This document shows, in pieces, positions 43,283 to 55,769 of a stretch of 64,000 nt of DNA. The notes under the pieces were generated by a model. It was not told the DNA's origin. It made no database searches and saw only the letters and a list, made by a program, of their open reading frames with translations. The stretch spans positions 1 through 64,000 of the forward strand of contig SWBL01000007.1 of NCBI GenBank assembly GCA_024195585.1, given 5' to 3'. The stretch comes from Aureobasidium sp. EXF-3400 (Eukaryota; Ascomycota; Dothideomycetes; Dothideales; Saccotheciaceae). Position 1 is the first letter of the stretch, and every line of letters starts with the position of its first letter. Both the position numbers and the translations under genes were made by a program.

Positions 43283-46210
43283 ATGAATCGTTTACCACAT
43301 GAAGCTATCATCCATAGCTACTATCTCGATGCCACACCTAAGAACACCGATGAAGAATGGATCTTCAAGGCTGAGATCCCATGTGCGCAAGAGATGAGCC
43401 GCCCTCTTCTTAGCGACGATCCATGCGTCCCCGAAAACCAGATCGAAGGCAACTGGTCGTCCAAGCAGGAGCATCTCACTGCCCAATACCAGTTCCTGCG
43501 CGAAGAATCAACTTTCGCTCTGCGCCGTGCCATCGGCCTAGTCCGCGAACAACCTCACTTATCTGAACCAGACCACAGAGACACATCGCCCGGAATCGGC
43601 ATATACGAGAAGGTGAATAGCAGCCACTGTGTTCAATAATGAAAATGACTGACAGAATCCAGGCTTTTGCGACAGGCATTACCTTCTGCGCACGTGGACT
43701 TGGTGTCAGAATGTGCTTCTCGACCTTTCGCGCTGGCGTGAAAATCGACTGGAACACTTCTAAACGACTGAAGGCTGGCTCGATCATCGCTCTCTCGCCT
43801 ACATCGGACAAGTTTCAGAAGGATATCACCATCGCCATCGTTGGTGCCAGGCCCATGGAGCTTCTCAACGAGAGTGAGTCTGCATCGTGTACTACCACTG
43901 ACCTAGTGCTGACCATGAGAAGGCCCTCCCAAGATCGATGTTTTCTTCCCACTTCCAGAGGAAACCATTCTCGATCCGGCCGTGGAATATCTAATTCTCG
44001 AGGAGACATCATCCTTCTTCGAGGCACAGCGACACAACATGCTCGCCCTACAACGCATGACCAAGGAGAACACCCCCCTGCAGGAGTATGTCGTCTCACC
44101 CGTGTCTGAGGACACCAGCCCACCCATCGACCTTATCGATCTCTCCAACCAAGTTCAGTGCCTCTCCTTTCTCGAACAGCAGGAAGGCAAACATCCTGTC
44201 AGTGTTCCCAAGTACGTCAAGGAGGACTCTGTTATGGATCTCAGTCACGCTACAGACGACGAATCTGATTCTCAGTACGACGTTGTCGGTCGTCCTATGC
44301 CCGAGGACGCTGCTATGCTTGATGAGTCGCAGATGGATGCTCTCCGTCAGATGCTGACCAAGGAGCTTGCTTTGGTCCAAGGTCCCCCTGGAACTGGAAA
44401 AACTCACGTTTCTGTCATGGCCCTTCGAATCATGCTGCACAAGATGGAAGAACAGAGACAACTGGCTGGTCCCGGCGTAGTCGTCCCTCCCCTCATCGTC
44501 ACTTGTCAAACGAATCACGCTCTTGATCAGCTGCTACGCCACATTGCTCTGTTCGAAGACTCGTTCATCCGTCTTGGTGGTCGCTCAGCCGATACTGGAG
44601 TCGTCAAACGACACACTCTTTTCGAAATCCAGGAAGAACTCAAGGAAAGCAACCCTACCGGTATTAAAGAGCCTGCTGGCCTTCGCTTTGCGAGAAAGAA
44701 CATGAGAGTCATGGAGAATGACTGGAAGCGAGTGCTGGCACCCTTCGATGCGAGCAGTCAGGCTTGCAAATCCATGGATGAGGATGATTTTGCTGGTCGC
44801 CTCACTCCTCAACACATCGACTCTCTCAGAAACTCCAGATGGCAGACGAACGATAACTCCTCTGAGGTTCCCCCAATCGTCAGATGGCTTGGCTCGGATG
44901 TCACGTTGGCAAGCAGCAACAGCAATTGGCCTGCAGAGCAAGAGTTTGGCTTCGAGCACTTTGAGCAAGAAGAAGAAGAGGTTGATGAGGCCACTGCTGA
45001 GAAGGCCAAACAAGATGATGAGATCGAAAAGCTTCGAGGCTCATTCATACCTCTACTTGACCGCAGCGTCCTGAAGGCTACTTCCATCAAACACCTCTCA
45101 GAGAAGGAGGTGAAGAAGATTTTGACGAGCAGCAATTTCTCCGATCTGAGCAGAGTGCCTCCTCAGTACAGACTCGGCCTCTACGAGTTCTTCGTGAAGG
45201 AAGCCAAGCAGAAGGTCATCAAGGAAGCTCGTCAATTGGCTTGTCGATGGGCCAAAGAAGTGGGAGATTTCACACGCGGTCAATTCGTCAAAAAGCTACA
45301 GATCCTCGCTGATGCAAAAGTCATTGGCTGCACAAGTACTGGGTTCGCCAAATATCGCCCAATGATTTATGCTCTCAAGCCTCGTATCGTTATGGTTGAA
45401 GAGGCTGGAGAGTGTCTCGAAGCCAACATGATGAACATGTTCTTGCCATCTCTTCAGCATCTCATTCTTGTCGGAGACCATCAACAGCTTCGCCCACGTG
45501 CTCAAAAAGCCACTCACAACTTCAAGCACTACGACATCTCTCTGTTCGAACGCCTCGCCAACAACACGGTCGATTACAAGATGCTCACGGTACAGAGACG
45601 TATGCCTCCAGAAGTCAGACGTCTTCTCTGGCCTATTTACGGCGACAAGATCAAGGATCACGAATGTACACTCGACCGTCCTCCTGTTCCTGGCCTCGGA
45701 CCCTTCAAGACTCACTTCTTCCACCATGAATACCATGAAGATCACGACAAGTTTAAATCTGCCTTCAATGAACACGAGGCTAAGCTTGTGGTGGACTTTG
45801 TCAACGGCCTCATCAGCAATGGGGTCGAGCCTAGACAGATTACTGTGCTTACCTTCTACAATGGTCAGCGTCGTCTTCTCACACGCGAGTTCAAGAAAGT
45901 GGAGGGTGTCGTGGCTGAGGCCCGTATCAAGGTTGTCACGGTCGACTCCTACCAAGGCGAGGAGAACGACATCATCGTTTTGTCTCTCGTCCGCAACAAC
46001 TGCATCAACCAAGTTGGTTTCTTGAACGTCGCCAACCGTGTCTGTGTCGCTCTGTCTCGTGCTAGACAGGGCTTCTTCATGTTTGGCAATGTCAAGTTGA
46101 TGGAGGAAGCTGGCGGCGAGGAGTGGAAGCAGGTTGTCGCTATTTTGAGAGGACAAGGCCCTGTTGAGACTCAGATTGATGGTAGCACCAGAGTGCTCAA
46201 TGCTGTCTAG
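43283..46210 (+). CDS. sad-3: SF1 RNA helicase of the SAD-3/Hrr1/ZNFX1 group
   Basis: Three exons (43283-43612, 43663-43873, 43923-46210) give 942 aa; introns are 50 and 49 nt and phases close. Superfamily-1 (Upf1-like) motifs occur in order: Walker A VQGPPGTGKT about 332-341, motif II VMVEEAGE (EEAG in place of DEAA), motif III ILVGDHQQLRP, motif V VTVDSYQGEENDIIVLSLVR and motif VI VCVALSRARQGFFMFGN. An ~200-residue insertion between motifs Ia and II, partly acidic, is usual for this group. Relatives are fission yeast Hrr1 (RNA-directed RNA polymerase complex) and Neurospora SAD-3 (meiotic silencing of unpaired DNA); animal ZNFX1 adds C-terminal zinc fingers, which are missing here. A role in small-RNA silencing is inferred from the family. 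Localisation cannot be read from the sequence. Confidence 0.85.
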
Positions 46211-48344
46211 AAACCGCATGGTGTTGGAATGATTGATTGGTGGATGGACAGAGATGGCGTCGTTTTGTAGACACTCATTTTGCTCGTTCATTGGCACGAT
46301 TCTTAATTTGTAGAGTTATGTAGATGGTTTACATCAAACATTAAATCACACGTGTACTTGCACACTGAGTATTGTTTTTTTACCTTCTGAGGACCAACGT
46401 GGTGTCATGCAATCTCAGCTTTCGTCTTTGCGAACGAGAGCTTGAGTGTATAAGAATATCTTGTAATGTTCAGGCAACACTGTCCAGCGTTTTCAACACA
46501 CGAAAACAAAGACAGCTCATGATTACATAAAGTTCAGATCGATTGATTCACGAATGCAGGCAGTGAAAAGATATACGATGATTCAACTGGTCAAAAACTG
46601 TGGTCGAAAGGTTGACCCTGCCCACACATGGATGACCGCGAAAACATTTTTCCGAAGCCGAACATGACCACCTATCTTATCCTGTCATCTTGCGGTCTCC
46701 AACCATGGACAGTCAAATTGTCATCTTCACCGCTCGGGATTCTTGGTACGAAACGTCGATGCTGGAATGGAAGGAACACGAAGTCGGTGTCGAAAGGTCG
46801 TGGCTATGCAGATCAGCTGGAAAATGTGATTGCTCGACTGCATGCCGTTCCTGACGGCTTCATGCATGTTTCCGACTGCAATATGATTAGGCGCTTGTGA
46901 GCAGTCACTTTTGCTGTCTGAGGGAACAGAAGACTCAGAGCCAGTAGCACTGCCTTCTCAGCGATGGATGGATTTGGAACTGGTCTTCAACACTGCCGAG
47001 AGTTTCAATGACTCCATCCAACGTATCTTTGCTCGAAGCTCGCTCATACTGATGTCGAATGTCTTGGATGGGAACTCTCCGTGCTCGTCTGGATATTTCA
47101 GGAGGTTGACACCATACCCGATGGCTTGATGCAGATTCCCGTGTCTGAGCTCTCGCAGTGACGAGCGCATCGCAGAGAGCTTGTTCTTTTGCTTGTCTGC
47201 TCGTTGCTGCCTGAAAACTCTCGTTGGTGCCCAACAGCAGGTATACTGGTCATGATTGATGAGCGGTCTTACCATGTTGCTCATAGCGTTGGGCGGTATC
47301 TCTGACCGCTTAAGAGCTCTGTCACTGTCCCGTCGGCTTCATGCAGTCGTCCGTCTGCGGTATGCCTGGACGGTTGTATGCGATATACAGACTGGGTTCG
47401 GTTCCACATGGATCTTTTCCCCTAGTTCCTGGTGCCTGATGACTTTCGACTGCAAGTAGTGAAAATTTGCAAGTACGATGGCGGTTCCCCCAAGGGTTTT
47501 CCACAGAACCACGACAGTAAAGGATCATTCCACATGTCGCTAATCCCAGAGATGGGGGTAAACGTAACGACTGTCGCTCGGCTTCCTGCAGTCTCCCGAC
47601 TGCGACCTGCCCGAGCCATTCCTACAACATGGGGGCTTCAATGCAAGCGAGCTCAACTCTTCTTTGTCTGCTCACTGATGCCTGGGAGCTCCTGATCGAG
47701 CTGGGCGGGAAGCAGCAGCAGAGCGACTGGCAAGGGTCGCTGGGGCTACTGAGGTAGGTGCGTGGATATCTGGGCGTGCTCCTCAGCTTTCCGTGGATGT
47801 TCGCTCTTTCCTTCCTTCCTTCTTTTCTCTCCACGTTTTTCCTTCGCCTCTGTTGATTTTCTATGATTTCCTTGCTCTCATGGTTTCCTTTTCAGTGTGA
47901 CTTTTCCTTTCCTCCTTATTCTCTTTTGTCCGTTGTTGTTTGCGATGTATATCTCCTCTCGTCATGAAGAAAGAGCTTGGATTTCCTGTGTCTGGTTCAG
48001 CTGTCTTGATGACTGGCTGCGTGCTGTCTGCTGTCCGAATGGAATGGTCAACCCCACCATTCTTTTTGCTTTCCTTTGTATCTCATTTCTTTCTTTATAT
48101 ACACCCTTCCCGACCGTTCAGCTCTAGAGGAGCTGTACCGGACGAGGGAAAGGGTGAGGTTGAGATCGAGTGGTAGTGTTCCCCGGTTTCAAAGCGCCAT
48201 CTCATTTTCTCGTTCTTTCTTTTGTCTCATATATAGGCTTCATCCTTGGAGTCGCCGCGACACCGCTGCTGGTGGTGGGCGCCGCAGAACTCGTTGAATT
48301 GCTTCTGGTAAGTTGCTAGGCTCTGAGCACCTGACTCGAGCGAG
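46211..48344. other. Gene-poor region with one decayed minus-strand frame
   Basis: About 2.1 kb without a firm gene. A minus-strand reading from about 47284 down to 46720 is coding-like with one in-frame TGA near 46958 (listed separately). From 47.8 to 48.2 kb the plus strand is strongly T/C-rich. No RNA gene is seen. Confidence 0.4.
46720..47284 (-). pseudogene. Unrecognised coding-like frame with one stop
   Basis: Starts MSNMVRPLINHDQYTC at 47284 and stays open for 108 codons to a TGA at 46958-46960. The same frame then continues open for about 80 more codons (SATGSESSVPSDSKS...). The composition looks coding, but I recognise no domain. A short intron covering the stop was not found. It could be a pseudogene, a transposon remnant or chance. 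Confidence 0.25.
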
Positions 48345-48722
48345 TTGGCTAACCATTTCACAGGACTTATATATAACGATTGCATGCATCGGTATTCTGT
48401 CGCATGGAGGTCAACAAGCACGCATGTCACCCGGCAAGTCGGTCAAGCTGCTCAAGCCGGTCAAGCCGGGCATCGAGGTCGTGCCAGCTCGGCCTCAAGA
48501 TCGTGGGACCCAAATGCGATGTGGAAAGTCAACCAAGATGCCTCCAAAGAAGGTAGAGTTGACGCTGGCTCCATCTCAGTGAGCGTGAGACAGAGACCAA
48601 ACGAATCCCTCTCCGGAGTCAGAAGACTCGTTTCGACATTGAGGCGCTCGACTACTGTGTTGAGCGGAGCGGGCACGGCAGACTCTTCACGGCACACGGT
48701 GTCTTTCGTCTTGTGGAACTAA
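48345..48722 (+). CDS. Unrecognised 125-codon ORF
   Basis: Starts MANHFTGLIYNDCMHRYS and is open to TAA. The middle is basic and rich in Arg/Ser (SVSVRQRPNESLSGVRRL). No domain is recognised. It sits at the left edge of the decayed duplicated region and may be a fragment of a larger dead gene. Whether it is expressed cannot be told. Confidence 0.2.
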   Translation: MANHFTGLIYNDCMHRYSVAWRSTSTHVTRQVGQAAQAGQAGHRGRASSASRSWDPNAMWKVNQDASKEGRVDAGSISVSVRQRPNESLSGVRRLVSTLRRSTTVLSGAGTADSSRHTVSFVLWN

Positions 48723-49031
48723 CCGTCTCTCCAAATTGCATCTGCAATCCATCCAGCGGTCCACCATGAAAGCAGTCAATCCCATCACCGAGATCGATGC
48801 GGTCCTTCGCCGATCCGTCCTGGAAAACGTACCCATCCACGACATCGGCGCGCCCGCCGTCCAGCTGATCGAGAACTTCCTCGACGCCATATCTACCGAC
48901 ACCGCCATCAACGTCGCCAATACCGGCGTTCTGTGCGTCGCGGTACAAAGCGATTACCGCGGCATTTACAGCGGTGGATACGGTATGCTCAGTCGGCACC
49001 ATTACTCGCTCCGTTCTGGATATATACCGTC

Positions 49032-49442
49032 TACTGATAGGCTTAACATCCAAGTCAGGCCAGCGGACAGTCGATACAGTTTCCGCAGCGTGCTTTCAGT
49101 CGTTCGATCCAGGATGGCTCCAAGCTAGCTACCGATCATGTTCTTCTTCATGAGTCCGAAGTCCAAGATCCTTAGCATCATCAGCACGAATATCAACCTC
49201 AGCAGGGCTACCAACCTCAGCGCGACTACCAATCTCAGCACGATTACCAACAGCAGATCTTGGGCTTCCCTAGCTACAACACCAATGTCATTCAAGAGGT
49301 GGCCAAGCCACGTTACGGTCGCATTCTTCCACCGCAGGCCACGAGACCGCTTCCTACCATACCACCGATACCGAAGAGGCCATGCATGACCTTCAGCTTC
49401 CAAGGCTTCGCTCTGGCCAAAATCCGCTGTCTGTCCAAGTAG
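49032..49442 (+). pseudogene. Gln/Tyr-rich coding remnant
   Basis: A plus-strand frame with one internal TAG carries a short repeat of the type (Y)QPQ-RDYQSQHDYQQQ around 49190-49255, then YNTNVIQEVAKPRYGR and a proline-rich end. A related stretch, QTTNVIQAEAQPEVE, occurs about 1 kb downstream (near 50265), which points to internal duplication. No known domain. Confidence 0.3.
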
Positions 49443-49479
49443 CTCGTCATTAAAACCAACGACCGCACTGTCAGGTGAA

Positions 49480-49830
49480 CTCTGACCTTCACCAAAGGTA
49501 ATCCAGTCCCAGAAGCCGTGCGACTCGGCCAGGATGGACAGGGTACAGATGTCATCGTTACCCAGCCCTTCTTCGCCGACCAGGTCGCGCCGAGTGGCTT
49601 ACCGACGACCCCAGCGGATTGAGACAGCTGATCGAAATCCTCTACTTCTTTGCTTGAAACCATGAGGAAGTCGCTAGTCGAGCTTTTGATGTACCGCGTG
49701 ATGCAACTGTCCGTGTCGGGTCAGGCGATTGGTGGTAACCTCAAACCCGTCAGACGTACCGTGCAACTGTTCGCGCTTAACCAGGATGTTGCTCGCTACC
49801 ACTCCTTCGCCGGTATTCGTTGGGATTTCA
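49480..49830 (+). pseudogene. Duplicated unknown segment, copy 1
   Basis: Translation pieces PEAVRLGQDGQGTDVIV, FADQV, DPSGLRQLIEILYFFA and, in another frame, RRTVQLFALNQDVARY align in order with the segment at 56.47-56.9 kb (PETVRSS, HADQARANQLGDEPLELR, MIETAIFYTWN, YRTMKLFALDHNRI). Frames change between the pieces, so this copy is broken. The family is not recognised. Confidence 0.35.
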
Positions 49831-50252
49831 TACACCCATGGAGAGACACAAAGGGTAATACTACCGATATATATGGCCAACATCGTGCTGCCCGATCGCG
49901 CTTCTTCCATCCATCAAAGACCAAGCGCGTCTGCTTTCCACTGGGGCCGAGGACACCGAACGCAATTGACTCACACTATTCTACAAGCTCGGCCGTGGTC
50001 TGCTTTCTTCTTGACCATTGTCGCTCACTACAATCTTCCCAATTATGTGCATTGTACTCGCATGCGTAAAGACGAATCTATATACCCTCGAAGGTCGTTT
50101 GACCATTTGGCCTTTGTTGGACAGCCTCAAAACGTCAGCGTCAAAGTTGAGCGGAAGCCTGGAGCCGTCAATGACGAGACCACCAATCGCGATGACACGG
50201 CTACCATTCCTCTCGCTTCTCCACTCTCAACGCTGACCGTCCTTCGCGAAGC

Positions 50253-51290
50253 CTCCTATGGCAGACTACCAATGTTATTCAAGCGGAGGCCCAGCCAGAG
50301 GTCGAGGCCAGTCTAGTGTCAGAGTCAAGCACAAGACGTTTTCCACAGGGTGGTAGTCACAAACGCCTCTGTTGTGGGTCTACCCACTCACCAGAACAAC
50401 CTTTCGCTGGCCAAGATGCCCAAGCGCTACGACAGAAACTTTGTCCCGGAGACTATTCTTCTCCTTCACAACACTATCGGCAACAGGTTTCACCACCTCT
50501 GTTTGTTAGTCAGGAACAGCTTGGAACACCAACAGCTCCATATATATGTGCCAGAGGTACTGGTCGAAAACCAGGATCGGACCTTGTAGCGCTGACTGGG
50601 CACAATCAGCAGTGGCCCGGCCAGCAGTCTGCACAGTCTTACTCAACATGCGCAGTCTCAGCCTACCTCGTTCAAAAAGCTACAGAAATTGCCAACGGAC
50701 GATGTCTTGGAGATCTTTGACCACCTCCACCTGTCTGGTTACACAAGCCTCCGCGTCATCACTAACGTCAGTGTACTCAACTTGTCCTTTCAACTGCGAA
50801 AAGGGACATCACAGCTTCAGACTGCCTATCGACGATCAGGCGCCATCCTTCTGGGAACACAACCAGTCAGACACAGAAGTCAGGGACGGGTTCAAGAAAT
50901 GGATTGTGACCCGCGACTGTTCCGTAAAACTCACTTATGATGAGCAAATGTTGTTGCCCCATGATCAATCTGCCAGTGATATCGAGTTCGCATCTCGTAT
51001 CCTCGATTTCAACAACCCCAGTCCTTGCCCACATGGCCAGCACTTTCCTTGTACTGATCAGCCACTGGTGTGGGACTGGAAAACCGAGGTCTCCACTATC
51101 ATCGAAACTGTCAAGCGTGCATGCAACAAGCCTGGTTGGCGAGTCTGGTGTTGTGTCCGACAGACCTCGGAGTGTTGTGCACTTGCAGAAAAGATCTTAC
51201 TCTCCCGAGGATCAAGACCCTGTCACTCGCATTCGAGACATTGTCCGCTACCAGGCACACGCTTATTTGCCGGGATCTTCATGATTGGTC
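50253..51290 (+). pseudogene. F-box-like gene remnant
   Basis: A Gln-rich stretch (50316-50720 frame) is followed in another frame by KLPTDDVLEIFDHLHLSGY around 50692-50745, which resembles the start of an F-box. Then comes a longer frame with FKKWIVTRDCSVKLTYDEQM and TIIETVKRACNKPGW up to about 51130. Frame changes prevent a clean gene model, so it is probably a pseudogene. F-box identity is tentative. Confidence 0.35.
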
Positions 51291-51399
51291 CTCGTCAGCT
51301 TTGGGACCTTAAGACATCGGGAGCCAGGTTCTCAAATACCACAAGCTTCGTGTGGCGGGCAACTGGTGATAATCCCAATCGCTTCTTGGATGATATCCT

Positions 51400-51663
51400 T
51401 GCAAGGTCTAGTCTTTGTCTCGCACTCCGTTCATGACTCCCTCTCAGCACTTTCATGGGGAGATGCGCATCGTCGTGGCCCACTCCGTCCGATACACCAA
51501 GGCCTTGATCAATCTTTACCTGTCTGCCCCTCATACTCATCAACCTCACACGCTTGGGGAGGGCTCGATGTCCATGGATTCGTCCCCACCGCTCCTCTCG
51601 GAGTATTCTCCGAAACAGACTCAAGTCCCAAGAAGACGGCCGAGGGATAGCCATGCACTTTGA
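51400..51663 (+). pseudogene. LRR-tail family, copy A (short)
   Basis: Reads SLQGLVFVSHSVHDSLSAL (LRR-like) and then, from 51463 in the next frame, MRIVVAHSVRYTKALINLYL and LGEGSMSMDSS. It aligns with copies B (51.97 kb) and C (59.46 kb). The preceding DNA TCTCAGCAC-TTCATGG-GA also matches. It is truncated and frameshifted. Confidence 0.35.
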
Positions 51664-51889
51664 GAAGTCTGTACCGCCTTGATGCCGCAAAGAAGTTCAA
51701 GGCCAACAGCTATTGAGATCGAAAGCGAGAACAAGCATGCGTTCGGCTTTACTCTTGGCAGTCAGGTACATGAAACATATCATGCTATATATGACCCATG
51801 ACTTGGGTCGCATCGTCTTCCTGACAGATGGTGGGTGAAAAGTGGATCTGGACCTCATCGACGAGCGTGACACCGCTAAGGACGACGCT

Positions 51890-52497
51890 GTGATAGCCCG
51901 GACACCTTCATAGAGTGGAGTGGGCTTCAAGTCCTTGACTTCCGCTCTGCATGTCGTTCCCAACACTTGCATAGGCCGATGCGCACCGTCGCAGATGTCT
52001 CTGACAAGTACTTCCTCGCACTCACGATCCACTACATATCTCTCTTCCATCTGCATCGCCCTCGCATGCTCGAGGAGGGATCCATGTTCATGGATACCTT
52101 GTCGGTACAGGTTACCAGAGTCATGGGTGACGTGAGAGAGTCTTGGTCAATCGATGAGATGTTCGACGTGGCCAAGGCGTTGCGAGGTCAGTTCAAGGAT
52201 GAAGAGACCGCCCACAAGTCCGACGAAGGGAATTTCTGGCAGATGATCAAGCTTGCGAACAGATACAAGAACGAGCGCGATGCATCCCATGATCCAGCCC
52301 CGAGAGAACGTCTGATGTCATCCCTGACAGCGTCCATACGCTCAATATCATGTCGTCCTATCAGTCTTTCTTCGTTGATGCCGATGAGGGAATCATCAAC
52401 TTCTCTTGTCCTGAAAGAGTGCCCGTCATCTTTGACAACATCAAGCAGGAGTCTACGCTTGACACGAACGAAGACATCATCATCGCGCTTCTCTTGA
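51890..52497 (+). pseudogene. LRR-tail family, copy B
   Basis: An open frame of 176 codons from 51967 reads PMRTVADVSDKYFLALTIHY, then RPRMLEEGSMFMDTL and RGQFKDEETAHKSDEGNFW. Upstream in the same locus, GLQVLDFRS resembles the end of a leucine-rich repeat. It is homologous to copy C at 59.4-60.4 kb over about 45 residues. The end diverges into a different frame. Function unknown. Confidence 0.4.
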
Positions 52498-52878
52498 CGT
52501 TGCTTTCCCTACCAGGCCCCTGTTTCCATGAGCAAGGAACTCAGCGCCGGCAACTAGCTATTTGCTACTCTGAACAATTTGTCGCTACAAGTAAGCCTGC
52601 TCCTCATACCACCAGCGAGCCTGCTCCTCGTGTCGCTACAATCAAACCCCTTGCGATAAGGTAATCCAGCCTTGAGCGATCGAATCCCTTTGCTCCGCCA
52701 GAGCGCACATGGTTTGACAAAGTCAATTCACCTCATGAGAAGTTTTGGAGAAAAGCACCATCTGGATCGAATTGTGTGAATGACTGCTCAGACGCAGAAC
52801 CCATTCTCAATGGTGCACTCTGTCCTTCGTATCGGCGTAGACTCAGCTAGATCGACAGAGACACACACGAAAAATAAC

Positions 52879-52952
52879 ATGTTATATATCGCCAACGACT
52901 CAATCCCCATCGAGGTATGGTCGATACTTATTCGGAAGGCGAGGTCTTGCTG
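52879..52952 (+). pseudogene. Short F-box-like fragment
   Basis: MLYIANDSIPIEVWSILIRK is reminiscent of an F-box start (xIPxEVWxxI). It stops after about 24 codons, and nothing downstream continues it. Confidence 0.2.
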
Positions 52953-54183
52953 ATCTTCGACTGCTGTTGCGCTCCAGAAGGTGTGACTAGTCACCACACG
53001 GGTCTGAGATCCTGGCAGCATCATCGTGGGAGTCCATCGCGAGCGCCAACAAGCAGTACTGTCTGGCTGCAGTCCTGAACAGCGTCTTGAAGAGTCTGGA
53101 AGGCGCGACATGCAGACTAGCTGACGTTTACGTCTCCTCCCTTCGTCAGTGCCGACTGCATGAATTTGTGCAAGAAGCCCGCAGCTCTGACCACAGGCAA
53201 GGCCTACCATGTGACGATCATGATTGATTCTGCTTGAAAGAACTTTGCGCATGACCTTTGAATGAACCGATCAGTACTTTCTCCTCTTGATCGTATACAT
53301 ATCTATACATGATTGGCACTCGGCACAACTTTCAGTACTGCCTCACTTCCAAGACAGGCTACCAATTTGATGGAGATGGCTTGTTCTACCATGATGCAGA
53401 AGAGAGACCGGCAAAGCGACAACGCGATCAGCGCTTATCATCATGTATCTAGGACGAAGTCGTTGTGGCCGACGGCGGAACTTGACGAAATGAGGAGGCG
53501 AACAGTACATGTTCAGCTTTGGCGCGATACGTGCCTACCCAATACAACTACGCCCCTTCTCTAGTGTAAGTGTGATTGGCTCACCATGTTTCACATATTC
53601 AATGTTGTGCAGCGATACGGTCGAACACATGAACAAAATTGGCCATGCTTTTGCACTGGACAGCCCTGACCTTTACGCTCATCACTTGGCACTTGATGCC
53701 ATCCAGGTTCTTGTGGGCTTCTTGTCTGATGCAACCACACTACGCCCACTAGTCAGATGAGAGAGTATCTTGGTCACCAAAATCATGTCAGTCCTTCGTC
53801 ATGTCATCCACAGACTGGACTTCTCCAAGTGACTACCGGCTGTGGAAAAAAATTCGGAGTCAAGTTGCAGCGCGGTCCGGATGGTAGCCCATAGATCGTC
53901 CCTTCGGATCCCAAAGGTTCTATGGAAGTGAAGCATGATTTGAACAGCATCGCAGTCTTCTGTCAGAAGCTTCGGGAGCGTATGAGAGTGAATTACGACC
54001 GCAGACACCTCACAGAGGACTCATCATAGGCACTCTTTGTGGAAAAAATTCGCCCTATCTGTGTTCACCAGGCGTGTGTCGAGAGTAGATGTCCTGAGCA
54101 AGACACTCACCTCTTTCATTTGCCAAAGTGCCTTGAGATCAAGCAAGGCTCCAAGTCCATGAGTCAATGTTCTGACCAAAGCG

Positions 54184-54636
54184 ATGCGGGCTCGTCATTA
54201 TATAAGTGTAACGCCTCAGAGCGTACACGTCTCAGATCGCCATATACTGGTGATCTTTCTATATAGAGCTACAATTCCTACGCCATTGGATGGAAGCGAG
54301 CTCCCCTTATGTTGGTCCTCAAGAACGACCAGGTCCGATGTCGTGCACTCAACTCGTGGAGGTAAGGTTCAAAGCGACCGGGTCATTCAACTGCGAGACC
54401 TGAACCGCATCCGCCCGCTGTTCTCTCTGGCATTTCCCTCGCTGTTCCCAGACGGCAAGGGTGAGTTTGTGGCATGCGGCAAGACGAAGGTCATTCTCAT
54501 CGACTGGTTGCGTCACTTGTTGATGCAGGATAGCCGAGCCTTTGCCCGGCATGTTGACTCCATGTTTGTGGCCGTCAATGTCCTTCGCGACAGTCAGATC
54601 GCGAATCGTGCCCAGTTCCATGCGCAAAAGATGTAA
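54184..54636 (+). pseudogene. Helitron N-terminal domain remnant, copy 1
   Basis: An open frame of 150 codons. Its second half reads LRDLNRIRPLFSLAFPSLFP, then DGKGEF, DWLRHLLMQDSRAFARHVD and FVAVNVLRDSQIANRAQFH. This is the pattern of the Helitron_like_N domain (AFPTLFPDGxG ... HLL..xxxRFAxHPxF.F...N...R.QA). No PIF1-type helicase follows, so the element is truncated. Helitrons are rolling-circle DNA transposons. Confidence 0.6.
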
Positions 54637-55769
54637 GGAAGAGTACCTCGCCCGATTACCTCGATCGACTACAGGCTATGCCCTCGTCAGGTCAGCGGTC
54701 AGTCAATGTCGTGCAAGCCTGCATCCAGAGACAAGTCGAGGACGGCATACGCGTGTACCGTGCAACTCGACCTCGTGGGGAAGGCAAGACTTGAGGTTGG
54801 AGCCATCACTTTTTTACTCGCTCGGCCAGTCAACCCTTCCCCCACCAATTGGACATCCAACGAGGCGCTGCAGAAACCATTACTGCACCCTTTCGCGACA
54901 TTCCCGACGGAGCAGACCTTTGGACTCTGATTCGAAGCTACAGTGGGCTCACAACCAACCATGGCACTTTCAGGTCGCTGCTCAGGGATCTCATCTTGCG
55001 TAGAAGAGTTACGATCAAGGTCTACTTCTGGGCTCGCACTATGGAACAATTTGGCGGCAACGACCCATTGCTTGCCAAATCTCTGGAGTCGAGTACGACA
55101 GCGAAATGCATACGCCATCTCCACCTTTATTACCAATCGAGATCAGCGATTCACCAGAACCTGTCACGCCAATCATGAGAGCTTCCCGCGCTGTGCGACA
55201 ATCTCATTGACCAATGTTTCTTGTGCCCTTACACTTTGAGTCCGAGGAATTCTCCAATCTTCGCTGCCAATCCTCAGATTCAGGAAGCAAGCTCGAGTAC
55301 AATCTCTAGAAAGCTCAAATCATCTTGACAAAGGTTCCGAGGACGTTGGAGCTTGTGCTTGTCGACATGGAACCTCTTCGCAGCCACCAAGCAGCAGCGC
55401 CAGCAATTGAATGGATTGCGTCCTCCTGTATCAAATAAACGTATATATATCCCTGCTGAGTCCAGCCGGACCAGCGATCAATCGGTGTTGCAGAGGCAGC
55501 GTGCCGATGTTCAGTCACAAGGGCCTCTCGATTCCTACACACAGCCCAAAGGCTTGGAGTTCGACGTCAAGAGTCTGTACGTCACGTCCCTCCAGGTCGT
55601 GCGCGAGACGCCAGCGCCGGTCCGAGGTCTGGAGTTTATTTCGATGCAAGCCCTTAAATATGTAAGTGCTTCGTCCACGCCTCAAAGCACACAAATGTCA
55701 CACTGGTGTTATGGTCTGCCACGAAGTACTGCCCGTCTGAACGCGTCTCCACGGCCACGAGGCTGTCTT

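Noticed and set aside
45296..46297. 333-codon minus-strand frame under the helicase gene
   Set aside because: It is antisense to the conserved helicase motifs and has no domain of its own.
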